The position numbers were made by a program, and so were the translations under genes. From Rhynochetos jubatus (Eukaryota; Chordata; Aves; Eurypygiformes; Rhynochetidae): a stretch of 64,000 nt of DNA. A model generated the notes under the pieces. The model saw only the letters and a list, made by a program, of their open reading frames with translations, ran no database searches and was not told the origin of the DNA. Where the stretch lies: the NCBI GenBank assembly GCA_027574665.1, contig CM050658.1, positions 21,898,317 through 21,962,316 of the forward strand, read 5' to 3'. Below are positions 1 through 10,846 of the stretch, piece by piece. How positions within the stretch are numbered: position 1 is the first letter of the stretch; each line of letters starts with the position of its first letter.

Positions 1-3000
1 ACCAGGAGGGAGAAAAGAAGTGTGGCAATTATAGCACTGGACCATCCACTCTCTTGGGAAGTGAAAGTGTGGAGAAAGCTTCAGAAGCAGCCTGCTTTCC
101 TTTAGCCTCCCCAGGAACTGTTCCTTTGCCAATCACTACTGGCACACTAAAGGCCTGCACCGTTTCCCATCTCCTGAAATCGTTATGCAGCTCACTGATC
201 CAACAACTCTGACAACAATTTTCACTTTCCATTCTACTCTGTAAAGTAGGTTTCGGCACATCTGCAATAGTGTCCATCTACAACATTAGTTCTGGCCTCA
301 TTTTTCCCCAAGACAGCATTTACATGAAGAACCACACCACATGCATGCAGTACAAGTTCATGCAAAACTAGACAGCCAGGTGTCCAAATCTGTTGGTTAA
401 GAGTTTCTTCGCACAAAGGAGGAGTTGTAATACAAACAAGGAATGAAAGCATTTACAAGTCAGGATGGGTTCTTTGTTCATATAGTAAAAGATTCATTTA
501 TACCTCACACTGCCCTTAAAATCAGTATGTGGAGGGAAGAGGACAATTCAGGAGGATTGACAAAATTTGACTGGTCAGACACTAAAGCTCCAGATTATGT
601 AGTCTTTCAATTTCAGACTAACTAGAAAAGACAATTCAAGCGTAGGTGGAATCCAATCTTTCCTTTGATGGTGGTAGACACCTTTTTGGAAAAAAAAAAA
701 AGCTGTCCTTCCTGGACTGAGACACTGAGTCATTTGGATGGTAGCAGCAGGCAGGTTATCATGCTTCTTCATTTACTATTTATCAACAGTATCCCTTGAA
801 TATGGGTAGGCATTGCCTACGGTTTGTTTCCTTACAGAGCAATAAATAAGTCCTTCTCAAAAACATTAGTCAGACCTCTAGTATGTTAATATTTTCAACA
901 CCCAAAGAGTAACTAAAAAAAAAATCACTCAAAAGAAATAAGTTTCTTAATTACAACACATTCAACACAGGTCATCTGAAATCAAATCTTACCTTCCGTC
1001 TTGAACTTAGTCCGATGAACAATTATTTTGTTCTAGCCTAGCCTTTTCCTGTTGAGCTGTGGTTTCTTTAAAACCTATTCATCAGAGAGAAGTCAGCATC
1101 TGTTTCTAGAAACTTACTCCCACTTTGTCAAGGCTTAATAGGTTGCACCTGCACTAATGAGTCAGTAAGGCATCCACTTAGCATCTCCCAGTAGATGCTC
1201 CTTGGAAGAATTATCACTGTGATACAATAATAAACAAATCATGATTGCTGATAATTCTTGTAGAAAAAGCTCTTTACAGACAGTAAAAATTAAGGCATTT
1301 CATGGTGAGGTCAGGGTTTAGAAATTCCAAAGAGCTATCCAAGATCTTAGGCTGATTGTTTTCTTTAAAATCTGTTCTGTATTAGTGAGCTTTGGCTCAG
1401 TGTAATGAGAGTTAAACCATCCAAATATTCTAACACATTTATTTGGTATTATTACAGTTCCTCTACTAGGAGTGGAGTTACAGATAAGGAATTAAACCAG
1501 TAGCTCCTGAACAGGGATACATACACCACTGTCTACAGCCACTACAGAATGTTGTGTGCCTCAGTGAAGAGCAAGAAGCCTTTACTGTAAATTGCAGTGC
1601 TCTCATGATCACTAACTCCCGATGACACTTGGTACCATCACTACTAATGGTGATGGTAGGAAGTTTAAGAAAAAAAGACTGTAGATTACAGTCTTCCCTA
1701 GAGCACAGAAGAGGTGATCAGTGAATTCCGTAACATGGAGCAAGGCTTATTTTCTAATTATCTTCCATCGGACAACACAGTGTGGCAAAATGTGCTAATT
1801 CTAGCAAGGAGTGGCAATTGTGTAGTAGTTCAATGCAAGGAGTGCAACTTATTCCTTACCAAAAGAGCATGCACACTGATGGGTGCAAGATGCACGAAGA
1901 CTCCTGTGTTGGAAGCCTCCTTCAGGCCCTTAGAAGACTCAAGAAAGCCACACACATGAGTCTGGGATTGCAGTATGTCTGATATGCTGCTAAATGCCTA
2001 TCATAACTTATTGTTAAGGAGAATTCTGCATGATCTGAAAGATCTCAGGCAGAAACAGCAGCAGCACATGGTGTCACATGCTAGGGAATGCAAAGGAACA
2101 GTTCAAAGGAGTAGATCATACAAAGGCAACATTGCATTTCTGCTCCATTTTGTGGCCAGCTGAATCCCTTGGTACATCTTTTTAATGGATTCAGAGCTGC
2201 AATTTGGCTTCACATAAAACTAGATAGGTAGGAAGTATCTGCTGGCTTTACAACTTTCATGCTGAAGGTATGGAGACTCTCTCCCAGTTACCTCTTAGCG
2301 TGGCTTGTTTTCTCAACACACCTCAAAACGTAAACTACTTAAAGCCTTACAATACTGCCTAGGTCGGAGAACACTCACCAAGTCAGGGTTATGAAAGCTA
2401 ACATGTGAAAAACACAAATTGTTCAGTAGGGAAAATGCAGTGTTACTGTAAAGCTTCAATACCTTCAGCCAGCCTCAAGATCTCAGTCTAGATTAGGGCA
2501 AATGGTTCTTGCAAGCCTGTTTCATCGATTAATACTGTAGTTTGTTACTGGGTATAGTCCCACTCCAGCCATATTAGACCCTGTCATGTAAGTGGACTTA
2601 TTACAGTGGAAGAGGTCAGAAGTTCAAAGCCAGACTATGTTGCTTGTGCTGCATTAAAGTTAAAAAAAAAAAAAAAAAAATCAACCAAAAACAAAAAAAA
2701 AGATAAAAATCCCCTCAAACCCCATACTTAATTTCTAAGCCAACATTGCTTGTCTAGGGTGTCTGAATGAATACAGACCTAAAGTCTAGACAGAAATAAA
2801 CAGTATAGTAGTCAGAACACTGTTTGGGGAGCAAGGGAGCCTTGGCTGGTTTTAGGTCTAACATTATGGTATGATGTTTAGCAGATCACTTTGACTTGTT
2901 CCTCAGTTCCACTATAAAAGTAAATAGTACGTGGCCAACTCCCTATAAAGCAGAGAAGATAAAATTCATCAGGGATTATGAACTACTCAAAAGACATTGT

Positions 3001-3693
3001 GATGAAAATTACATTATCAGACAACTATTATAAATACAGAGTACCAGTTAGCATGTGGATTTTTAAAAGAGCAAATGCACTGTCCTGAACTATTTTCTTG
3101 TTCTTAGCATTCTGAAATGATTTGCATCTCCTGACATCATTCTCAGATTTTTATAGCTTGTATAAGCTCTTCCAAAACAAAAAAGTAATTGAGCTTTATC
3201 ATTTAATAAAGGACATTTTAATAAAAGTGGAGCATGAGATGAAAAACTAGACCTTCTTGCCTTTGGAGCAGAAGTACTCCTAAATCCAGACCAAGTTCTG
3301 CATGCTGCTTCCTAAATCCTACCTTATCTCACTACAGCAGTGCTAAAGAGAAAGTCTTGGATTTAGTCAGCACCATTTACTGTATCCCACTCTATCTTTT
3401 ATTTTGTATGCAGTTCACAAACAACTGAAGAGGGTTGTCTAATCAGATTTTCTTTGCTGTTATTCTTTCTGTGGAAGACTCAGTTAAAGCTGCCTTCTCT
3501 CCCTTTATTTTGCCATAACTTCAAATGAAAATACATGGGGGTGAAGTTCAGTCATTTTTTTATGAGGTGCCTGAAGCAACTAACATCGACCTGTTGACTT
3601 AACCATGCCCCATGTATTTAACTTCAGCAGTTTATGCTGCCCCATATACTCACCTCCAGGTTAAAGTGTATAGCTATGGAAAGAAAGACGATG
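1..3693. other. Non-coding DNA upstream of HRH1
   Basis: I recognise no gene here. The stretch is AT-rich, with short open frames on both strands and an A-rich tract near 2663-2700. It could be intergenic or an intron separating 5' untranslated exons of HRH1, which in mammals lie far upstream of the coding exon. A minus-strand open frame at 29-277 has a weakly protein-like composition and is listed as a finding, not as a gene. Confidence 0.6.
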
Positions 3694-3872
3694 ATAGACT
3701 TGGAACAGGCTGCCCAGAGGGGTGGGGGAGTCTCCTTCCCTGGAGACTTTCAAAAGCCATCTGTACTTGTTCCTGTTTGATCTACTCTAGGTGACCCTGC
3801 TCTGGCAGGGGGGTTGGACTAGATGATCTCTAGAGGTCCCTTCCAACCCGTACCACTATGTGAATCTGTGAT
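3694..3872 (+). mobile_element. CR1 LINE, 3' end fragment (sense)
   Basis: The text matches the 3' tail of avian CR1 from memory: GGAACAGGCTGCCCAGAG, a 'TGGAGACTTTCAAAAGCC' block, then 'GGGGTTGGACTAGATGATCT' and 'CCCTTCCAACCC', ending in a degenerate ATTCTGTGAT-type repeat. It is heavily 5'-truncated, as most avian CR1 copies are. The open frame that runs through it is not a gene. Confidence 0.88.
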
Positions 3873-6189
3873 ATAACCATTTCCTGTCACCAGACGTGGT
3901 GGTTTAAGATCCGTGGAGTAACTTCTGTTCTCCTTCTCAAACAGTAGATGCTTGAGGCCTCGCTGATCTTCTGACATCTGAGACTAGCTGTCACTGAAGA
4001 ACTATCCATGACAACGTGAAGGCTGTACAGGATACAGAATTACAGTATACAGCTCTTGTGCTCATACTCCACAGCATACGTATTTCCTCTGCCTATGGAT
4101 GCTACTGCTACCAAGCACACACCTTACATAATACCAGGCACTTGTAAGTAAAGCTTAAGGAAGAAGGAATTTGACCTCTTGTAAGAAAGTACACAAACAT
4201 TTTAGCTTCAACCCTGCTTGCTGGAATAAGAAAGACATAAAGTTAGCATGAAATTAATATGAATAATCTGTTGCATTATATTGTCTTGTCCATGTTTAGA
4301 ATAACAAGGATGAGAAATACCATACTTACCTCTCAGGTTTAGTTATGTAAATTCTTTGAGTTAATATGTCTATAGTCTCTATTTTCTTCCTCACTGCTTT
4401 AAGAGATTTACCAGAACATAAACTCAGACAAGCACTAGAAGAGAAAAATGGCAGAACATATGTATTGCCCTCACAGACAGTTTTCTTACATATCCTGGAG
4501 ATAGAATTGGTCAGCTGACCATATGCCCCAAGACTTAAAATATCATTAATCATTCTTTGAACTTTAGATCAACTCATGAAGTTAGCAGCTGGAAGAAATT
4601 GGAAGATGCCAAAGGCATAGAGAATTTCTAGAAAATGGAATAACACATCTACTCGACGTTGAAAAGGTGCTTTTCTTAATCTCTACATTCCCTCCCTTCC
4701 TTTCCCTTGTATCCTTTCCCCTTTTATTGCCAATATTTGTGTTACTATGCTTGAGTTAGAAAATGGAAGAAATAACAAGTTTTATAATTAAGGCCTATGA
4801 TCCCAATATAACACCTCTACGTTGACCAGTGAAGTATGTACCTATAGTTGTTTCCCAATGCAGATCAAGTCACTATAAAGCTACACACCACTGTGTCTGT
4901 ACAAATGAAATCTGCCAGTCATTGATAACACCTGCAAAATAGTATGTAGAAATGAATGTCACTAGAAAATGAGCCTAATTGGGGAAAGGTGGCCCACTGA
5001 AAACCAGGTTTTCTATATGCCCTGGTGAGTGTTCAGTAGGGTGTCCTTTTGTTTTTTTAACTGCAGTGCATGTACCGGAATTCCTAGGCACTCTAATCAT
5101 GGGCATATAGCAAATTTTAAAAAACATTAATTCTGAAGGCTCTACACTTGGCTCTTGCCAAAGTCCTAAGCAAATAAAGACAGCTAATTTCTTAAATATG
5201 AATTCTAAAAACATTTTCTTAGGCATAAAAGAAAGGTTTGCTATGTGTTCAGTCTCAACTCTTATTTCCAGTTTACTTTCCACTTGAATGCAGCAAACAG
5301 CAACAGCAAGCATGCAGGAGTGTCGTGGTTCCCTCAAGTTATTGGAGAACAGCTCTTGCATATGTTTCTTAGGCACCTGAGTGACTAGTAAACTTCAGCC
5401 TAAAAGACCCTATATTTATATACATTTGAGAGGCTACAAGATGCTTATTAATCCTGAAAAATCCTATTATTTTCCCTGAACTTTTATTAGTTTGTATTTA
5501 AAGCAAAATAGAGCTGCCATCTTTGAATGTCTGAAATGTTTGTAAGCCTAAATAGTGGAGGAAGAGATTATCACCTATAATTTGGATGACTGCCCACCAG
5601 TGCAAACATAGGCACTGGCTACAACCTGAGGAGTTGAGACTCTCTGTATCAGCTAAAGGCGTATACTGGCTGGAGTCTTCTTATTGCTTGAAATACCTTG
5701 TCACTTGACATCATATGATCCTCTATTATTGATGGATAATTAAATCCAACTGCTGTATTATCAAACTATTAGAGGAAGTTTGTAAATAATCACTGATTTG
5801 TTTAAAACTATTTAGTACAAAACATGTAAATTTGCTTTTTACTAACACATTTTAAATTAGTTTGCCAGTGGTTTATGTTATGGTTCATGATCAGCTATTT
5901 AATGAGATACAACAAATTAAACCAGTGAGGACTGAAATTTCACCTCCAGATTCTGGGGTCAGAATTATATGAAGCTCCATGAAACACTTTTGCAAACCAT
6001 TTTGGTTTGGTTCATGCAGCTTGCACCAGTACTCTTCATAGAACACATCTTAAATTACCCATATGTAGAATGTTGTAAAAATTAATTGTTTAGAACAGTC
6101 CTAGAAGGGAGAGTGCTACATTGAAGCACAGATTAGTTGTATTATTTTATTTTAGTACTACAGTGATTGAGCATATTTCTTTTCTATAG
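3873..6189. other. Non-coding DNA immediately upstream of the HRH1 coding exon
   Basis: No exon can be supported. A minus-strand frame of 133 codons at 4975-5376 is the longest, but I recognise no domain in it and it lacks coding character. The last 100 bases resemble an intron 3' end, with the pyrimidine-rich 'TTTCTTTTCTATAG' ending at 6189. HRH1 transcripts therefore probably begin farther upstream and splice in here. Confidence 0.55.
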
Positions 6190-6309
6190 TTCTGGAAATA
6201 AAAATCACAAAGCAATCCAACACGTTTTCATCCAGGAGTGTAAATCAAGACTGAATTTCCAAAGCCTGGACATCTTCTCTGATTTTCATTCTGCATTCTC
6301 GTGCAAAAG
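6190..6309 (+). other. HRH1: HRH1 coding exon, 5' untranslated part
   Basis: The acceptor-like 'TTTCTTTTCTATAG' at 6176-6189 would start the exon at 6190, leaving 120 nt of 5' UTR. There is no ATG between 6190 and the start codon at 6310, so no upstream ORF lies within this exon. An alternative acceptor (TTTTAG at 6154) is possible. Mammalian HRH1 also has non-coding exons spliced to a single coding exon. The boundary itself is inferred. Confidence 0.5.
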
Positions 6310-7737
6310 ATGTCAAATAACACAACAGAGAACTCGACTCACCCTCACTCAGCTCTTCTAGGTGTGTTCCTGGGAAGCATTTCACTGATCACTATTGTCA
6401 TGAATATATTAGTACTATGTGCTGTGAAAACTGAAAAGAAGCTGCAAACAGTTGGCAATTTGTACATTGTCAGCCTCTCTATTGCCGATCTTATAGTTGG
6501 TGCAGCTGTTATGCCCCTGAATATTGTTTACCTCCTAAGTCCTGTATGGACTCTAGGCTTACCAGCCTGTTTGTTCTGGCTGTCGATGGATTATGTGGCC
6601 AGTACTGCGTCCATTTTCAATCTCTTCATATTATGCATTGACCGTTACCGTTCGGTTCAGCAACCACTGAAATATCTCAAGTATAGAACAAAAATGAGAG
6701 CATCGCTAATGATTTGGGGGGTTTGGTTGCTCTCTTTCATGTGGGTCATTCCAATCCTAGGATGGCACGTTTTTGCTAATAATGGAGAAAGGAAAGTAAA
6801 GGAAGACAAGTGTGAAACTGAATTCTCCAAAGTCACCTGGTTTAAAGTGTTGACAGCAATTGTCAATTTCTACCTACCCTCTATCATGATGTTATGGTTC
6901 TACTATAAAATATTTAAAGCTGTTCGAAAACACTGTCAACACCGAGAGCTCACTGATGGATCATATCAGTCTTTCTCTGAAAAAAACCACATACATCATA
7001 ATAAGATGAAAGATGAAGAAAATATTTGCCTCCGAAAGCAAATGTTAGATGAGAATACCCCTCCGAAAGACAAGCAAAGCTCCCCTCAGCCCAAAAATAC
7101 GGAGGCCGAGCTTCAATTCAGTAATCCCAACAAGTCTTCAGAGGCATACGTTAGCAAGAGTAATAGGAAAGTCTTTAACTGGAGCTGTTTTCCTCTTGCT
7201 GCTGCCCGGTCTGAGCCGGGCCTGGACAAAGCAGGAAAGAAGTGCATGTGCATAACTAAAGACGACAAAAATGAAGAGGAGCCTTGCTCACAAGACAGTG
7301 ACTTGAGTGATGCTTCAGACAACCCTACTTTCACAGATGAGGTGCCCTGTAGAAAGCAATCCGATCCTAACGCTGGACGAGCCTGCAGTCCTCAGGAAAA
7401 GACTGAGAACAGGGATTTCAGAGGACTGACTTACCTAAGGAAAACCTGGCAAAGCCTGCATACCCATTCCAAAAGGCACATTCGAGGACTGCATGCGAAC
7501 AGGGAGAGGAAAGCAGCTAAGCAGTTAGGGGTGATAATGGCAGCTTTTATGCTGTGCTGGATTCCCTATTTTGTACTATTCATGGTAATCGCTTTCCACG
7601 GCCATGAACAGTTTTCGAAACTACACATGTTCACTATATGGCTTGGCTATGTGAACTCCACCTTAAATCCATTCCTGTATCCACTTTGTAACCAGAATTT
7701 CAAGAAGACATTCAAAAAGATCCTTCACATTCCCTGA
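6310..7737 (+). CDS. HRH1: Histamine H1 receptor (class A GPCR)
   Basis: This is an intact intronless frame of 475 residues; human H1R has 487. The product is a plasma-membrane receptor for histamine that signals mainly through Gq to phospholipase C. Visible class A landmarks are N32 (TM1), D60 in 'LSIADLIVG' (TM2), C87 paired with C168 (TM3 to loop 2), the amine-binding D94 in 'SMDYVASTASIF', DRY at 111-113, K179 and N186 in TM5 (ligand-pocket positions), CWIPY at 416-420 and NPFLY at 453-457. The N-terminus has glycosylation sequons at N3, N4 and N8. Intracellular loop 3 is very long (about residues 206-404) and ends in a conserved 'NRERKAAKQLG'. The tail is short and ends ILHIP. I chose the ATG at 6310, which has A at -3; the GTG nine bases upstream is in frame but is not a eukaryotic start. 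Extracellular loop 3 lacks the cysteines of human H1R (see findings). ATG7 lies downstream, as in human. Confidence 0.97.
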   Translation: MSNNTTENSTHPHSALLGVFLGSISLITIVMNILVLCAVKTEKKLQTVGNLYIVSLSIADLIVGAAVMPLNIVYLLSPVWTLGLPACLFWLSMDYVASTASIFNLFILCIDRYRSVQQPLKYLKYRTKMRASLMIWGVWLLSFMWVIPILGWHVFANNGERKVKEDKCETEFSKVTWFKVLTAIVNFYLPSIMMLWFYYKIFKAVRKHCQHRELTDGSYQSFSEKNHIHHNKMKDEENICLRKQMLDENTPPKDKQSSPQPKNTEAELQFSNPNKSSEAYVSKSNRKVFNWSCFPLAAARSEPGLDKAGKKCMCITKDDKNEEEPCSQDSDLSDASDNPTFTDEVPCRKQSDPNAGRACSPQEKTENRDFRGLTYLRKTWQSLHTHSKRHIRGLHANRERKAAKQLGVIMAAFMLCWIPYFVLFMVIAFHGHEQFSKLHMFTIWLGYVNSTLNPFLYPLCNQNFKKTFKKILHIP

Positions 7738-7790
7738 TACTGAGCAGCTCAAGAGTTCAACCAAACTAAATGTTCCAGGCAAACACCATG

Positions 7791-7796
7791 AATAAA
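7791..7796 (+). terminator. HRH1: Candidate polyadenylation signal, proximal (HRH1)
   Basis: AATAAA, 54 bases after the HRH1 stop codon. It would give a very short 3' UTR. Confidence 0.35.
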
Positions 7797-8582
7797 GTAG
7801 AAGACTCTGGAAAACTGTAATTATAAACATGTGGGAAATGTGCATTTAACAGCTTTAACACATCTGAAGAACTAACTCAGATCAGGAATCTGAAAAACTC
7901 AGGGGCAATCTCAGAACTGTTACACTGTTGTACACATTTTACAATTTGAGGTTACCTCTTTCATCACATAGAACAAAAACTGGAGATACGGATAGAGATC
8001 TTCAGTGATTATAAATTATTCAGCTACAGAAAACAAAGAAGTAGAATAAGGTTTCTGTGATTGGCCAGATACATTTTTCTCTTTTGACTTACTCCATTAA
8101 ACATGGAAACACATTGCTTGTGAAAGGAGATCTGCAGGAGGAGGTACTGTGCATAGTCAAAGAAGCTTCAACTGTTTAAAAAAATCTACCCTATTTATTT
8201 ATAGCTTCCTCCAAATGACAAACCCTTTTGAAATGTCAAGTCTTACTGCAACCCACTGTACCTTTTTGATGTCATGCTTGCTTCATTTATACTTGTACAT
8301 GTTAACTTCACCGGAAACAAAATAGTATTTTTATGTCCTAGGTATTTTGCCAAGTTTCCATATTCATCACACTATCACTATTCGAGAAGGGAATGCTACT
8401 GTTTCTAGACTTACAGAATATAGTTGATTGTAGACTACACATAGTTTCTTCTTCCTACAAGTTGTCGAATAACCTAAGCATACAGAGGCAATACTAATCC
8501 ATATATCTTTATCTTCTAGTAGGCCATCTTTTCTTACTATAAGGCAAACTCATAAGCAACAACTGAAGCTTGCAAAACAGAA

Positions 8583-8588
8583 AATAAA
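8583..8588 (+). terminator. HRH1: Candidate polyadenylation signal, distal (HRH1)
   Basis: AATAAA about 850 bases after the stop, followed within 40 bases by a T-rich stretch ('TTTACTTTTTCTAT'). This makes it a better-formed site than the proximal one. Confidence 0.4.
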
Positions 8589-8697
8589 ACACATGAAGTA
8601 TGTTTACTTTTTCTATCCTTGATATTTCATTGCATTTTATAAATCGTGCTGTAATGCTGTAACATATTTCAGGAGAAACACAATAATAGGATACTTA

Positions 8698-8810
8698 ACG
8701 TTGGAGTGGATCTCAGGAAGACATCTAAGTACAACCTACAACTCACAGCTGGGCTTGACATTACATCATGTTGCTCAGTCCACAATTTGCATGACAAGCA
8801 TCTCTAGAAA
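8698..8810 (-). mobile_element. Old CR1 LINE fragment (antisense, diverged)
   Basis: 'GTTGGAGTGGATCTCAGGAAG', then 'CATCTAAGTACAACC' and 'ATCATGTTGCTCAG', follow the order of the antisense CR1 3' region (ttggaagggacctc / catctagtccaacc / caggttgctcag) with many differences. It appears to be an ancient fragment, and its edges are approximate. Confidence 0.5.
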
Positions 8811-10263
8811 ACAGCTTCATCTGGGAAAGCTGGGAGGCAGCCTTGACAGAGAACTTTGTTGCTAAGGTTCACTCTACCAACTTTGAGCATTCACTTGCTC
8901 AGCCATTGACTTAACTGTTTATAAGTACTAACTCTCAAACCCAGACATGCCCTGTTACACAACAGGAATCAATCCCCTCTTCCCAAGTGCAGTCAGGTAT
9001 AGATTTGTTCCCAATCAAGGGAAGAAAACAGTTCCTCAGCAAAAGAGTACATAGCACATAGAGTACATAGTACATAAAGAGTACCTATGTCACATGACCT
9101 AACTCATCAGGAAGCTTACAACTTCACAGAACAATTACACCAAAACAAAAAAAAAGGTATACTGATTGGGAAGCAGGAAGAAGAATTGAGGCAGAGGACA
9201 TCTCAGGCCCTGTATTAGCTGAGTATCTAAAGACCATGTTTCTGAAGGTGTTTGTGGCACACCAGTAAAGCGTTTATTCCTATTCTGCTATGGAACAAAG
9301 TGAGAGAAACATTTGGAGGAAACGCTGTGGAGGTTGTTAGTTTTAAGAAGAAATCTCTGAACCAGATAACTTTGACAGCTAAAGCCACATTTGCATGTAA
9401 TGGTGAGTTGATGTCTTTTCCATACATTTTGGGAAAGGATGATTAGAGAGGCGTCCCAAAGATTGTCTAAAAATAATGTCCTCCCATTCATTTTGTTGTG
9501 CTGATGAATTTACCACTTCCTGAAAGTTTTCTTGTGTCTGAAATTGCCCAGTTGGCTTAGCAACAAAGTTCTGGTGGAACTGGAATTCCTCCAGCTGAGT
9601 ACTGTCAAGAGTTTGGTGGGATGAGTCAACGGGATGTTCTGTGTAATATCTTTATTTGATCAGAAGCATAAAAGGGTAGCTTAATGGTTGGAGAAGAAAT
9701 TCTGAATTCTATGTTCTTAATTAAAGATCTGGAGCTACTTAGAGACCCTCTGTGCCACATGTGCCTACTTAATAAAGTGAATATGACAAGATTTACAGTA
9801 ACAAGGCAACATTTAAGATAACGTTTGCATGATGCTTATAAAATACACTAGCTAAATACAAAGTATTATTATCCTCTGTCAGTTTTATTTCTCTGAATTA
9901 AACACCTGAATGTCAGTAATTGTATTTAAAGTACTGAATATTAAATGAAGCCCTAGTATGTCTGCATTTTAATAAATTGGAAAAAAGTGTTAAAGGAATA
10001 AACTTAAATTCAGCCTATTTCAATGCATCACACAAGGTTCAGAGATCAGTTGACTTTGGTCTCAAGTAGCACGCAGAAAAAACTGCAATTGGGAAACTAA
10101 AATCTAGGAGAAAAACAAGTCAAAATACAGAGACAGAATATAGAAGCAGCAAAATTCATTCCAGAATTCAAACAACATTTTCATTGCAGGAGCAGTATCT
10201 GCACAAGTAGCAAAATATTCCTTCTTTTGGACTACACAGCAGCATGTTTTCAAACACACAGTC
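8811..10263. other. Intergenic DNA between HRH1 and ATG7, first part
   Basis: No gene seen. There is a small imperfect tandem repeat of 'AGTACATAG'-like units around 9045-9083. The open frames near 9227-9491 lie on both strands and look like noise. Confidence 0.6.
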
Positions 10264-10846
10264 TGTCATGGTTTAACCCCAGTCGGCAGCTAAGCCCCAC
10301 ACAGCCGCTCGCTCACTCCTCCCACAGTGGCATGGGGGAGAGTATTGGAAGGGTAAAAGTGAGAAAACTCATGGGTTGAGGTAAAGACAGTTTAATGGTT
10401 AAAGCAAAAGCTGCACACACAAGCAAAGCAAAACAAGGAATTCATTCACTACTTCCCATGGGCAGGCAGGTGTTCAGCCACCCCCAGGAAAGCAGGGCTC
10501 CATCGTAACAGTGACTTGGGAAGGCAAATGTCATCACTCCAAATGTTCACCCTTCCTCCTTCTTCCCCAGCTTTACATGCTGAACAGGACTCCACATGGT
10601 CTGGAATATCCCTTGGGTCAGCTGGGATCTGCTGTCCCGCCTGTGTCCCCTCCCAGCTCCTTGTGCACCCCCAGCCCACTCACTGGTGGGGTGAGAGGCA
10701 GAAAAGGCCTTGACTGTGTGTCAGCACTGCTCAGCAGTAACGAAAACATCCCTGGGTTATCAACGCTGTTTCCAGCACAAACCCAAAACAGCCCCACACC
10801 GGCCACTGTGAAGAAAATTAACTCTATCCCAGCCACACCCAAAACA
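10264..10846. mobile_element. Solo LTR of an avian endogenous retrovirus
   Basis: The block begins TGTCATGGTTTAACCCCAG and ends CACACCCAAAACA, so it has the TG...CA ends of an LTR and is about 583 bp long. Internal text such as 'AAGACAGTTTAATGG', 'GGAATTCATTCACTACTTCC' and 'CAGCACTGCTCAGCAGTAA' matches an LTR family that I remember as common in bird genomes. No gag, pol or env sequence flanks it, so it is a solo LTR. Orientation and exact family (probably ERVL- or ERVK-like) are not settled. The GC-rich open frames inside it on both strands are not genes. Old and non-coding. Confidence 0.8.

Larger units (their letters stand above)
7738..8697 (+). other. HRH1: HRH1 3' untranslated region and downstream DNA
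   Basis: No coding signal. Two canonical AATAAA hexamers lie at 7791-7796 and 8583-8588. Mammalian HRH1 has a long 3' UTR, so the distal one is a plausible main end, but the sequence alone cannot decide which is used. Confidence 0.5.

Noticed and set aside
4975-5376. 133-codon minus-strand frame upstream of HRH1
   Set aside because: No domain, no splice or promoter context, and composition typical of AT-rich non-coding DNA.
6301-6309. GTG at 6301 as an upstream HRH1 start
   Set aside because: It is not a normal eukaryotic initiation codon. The ATG at 6310 has a good context and fits the family N-terminus.
6657-7334. Minus-strand and alternate-frame ORFs within HRH1
   Set aside because: They are shadows of the intact receptor frame.
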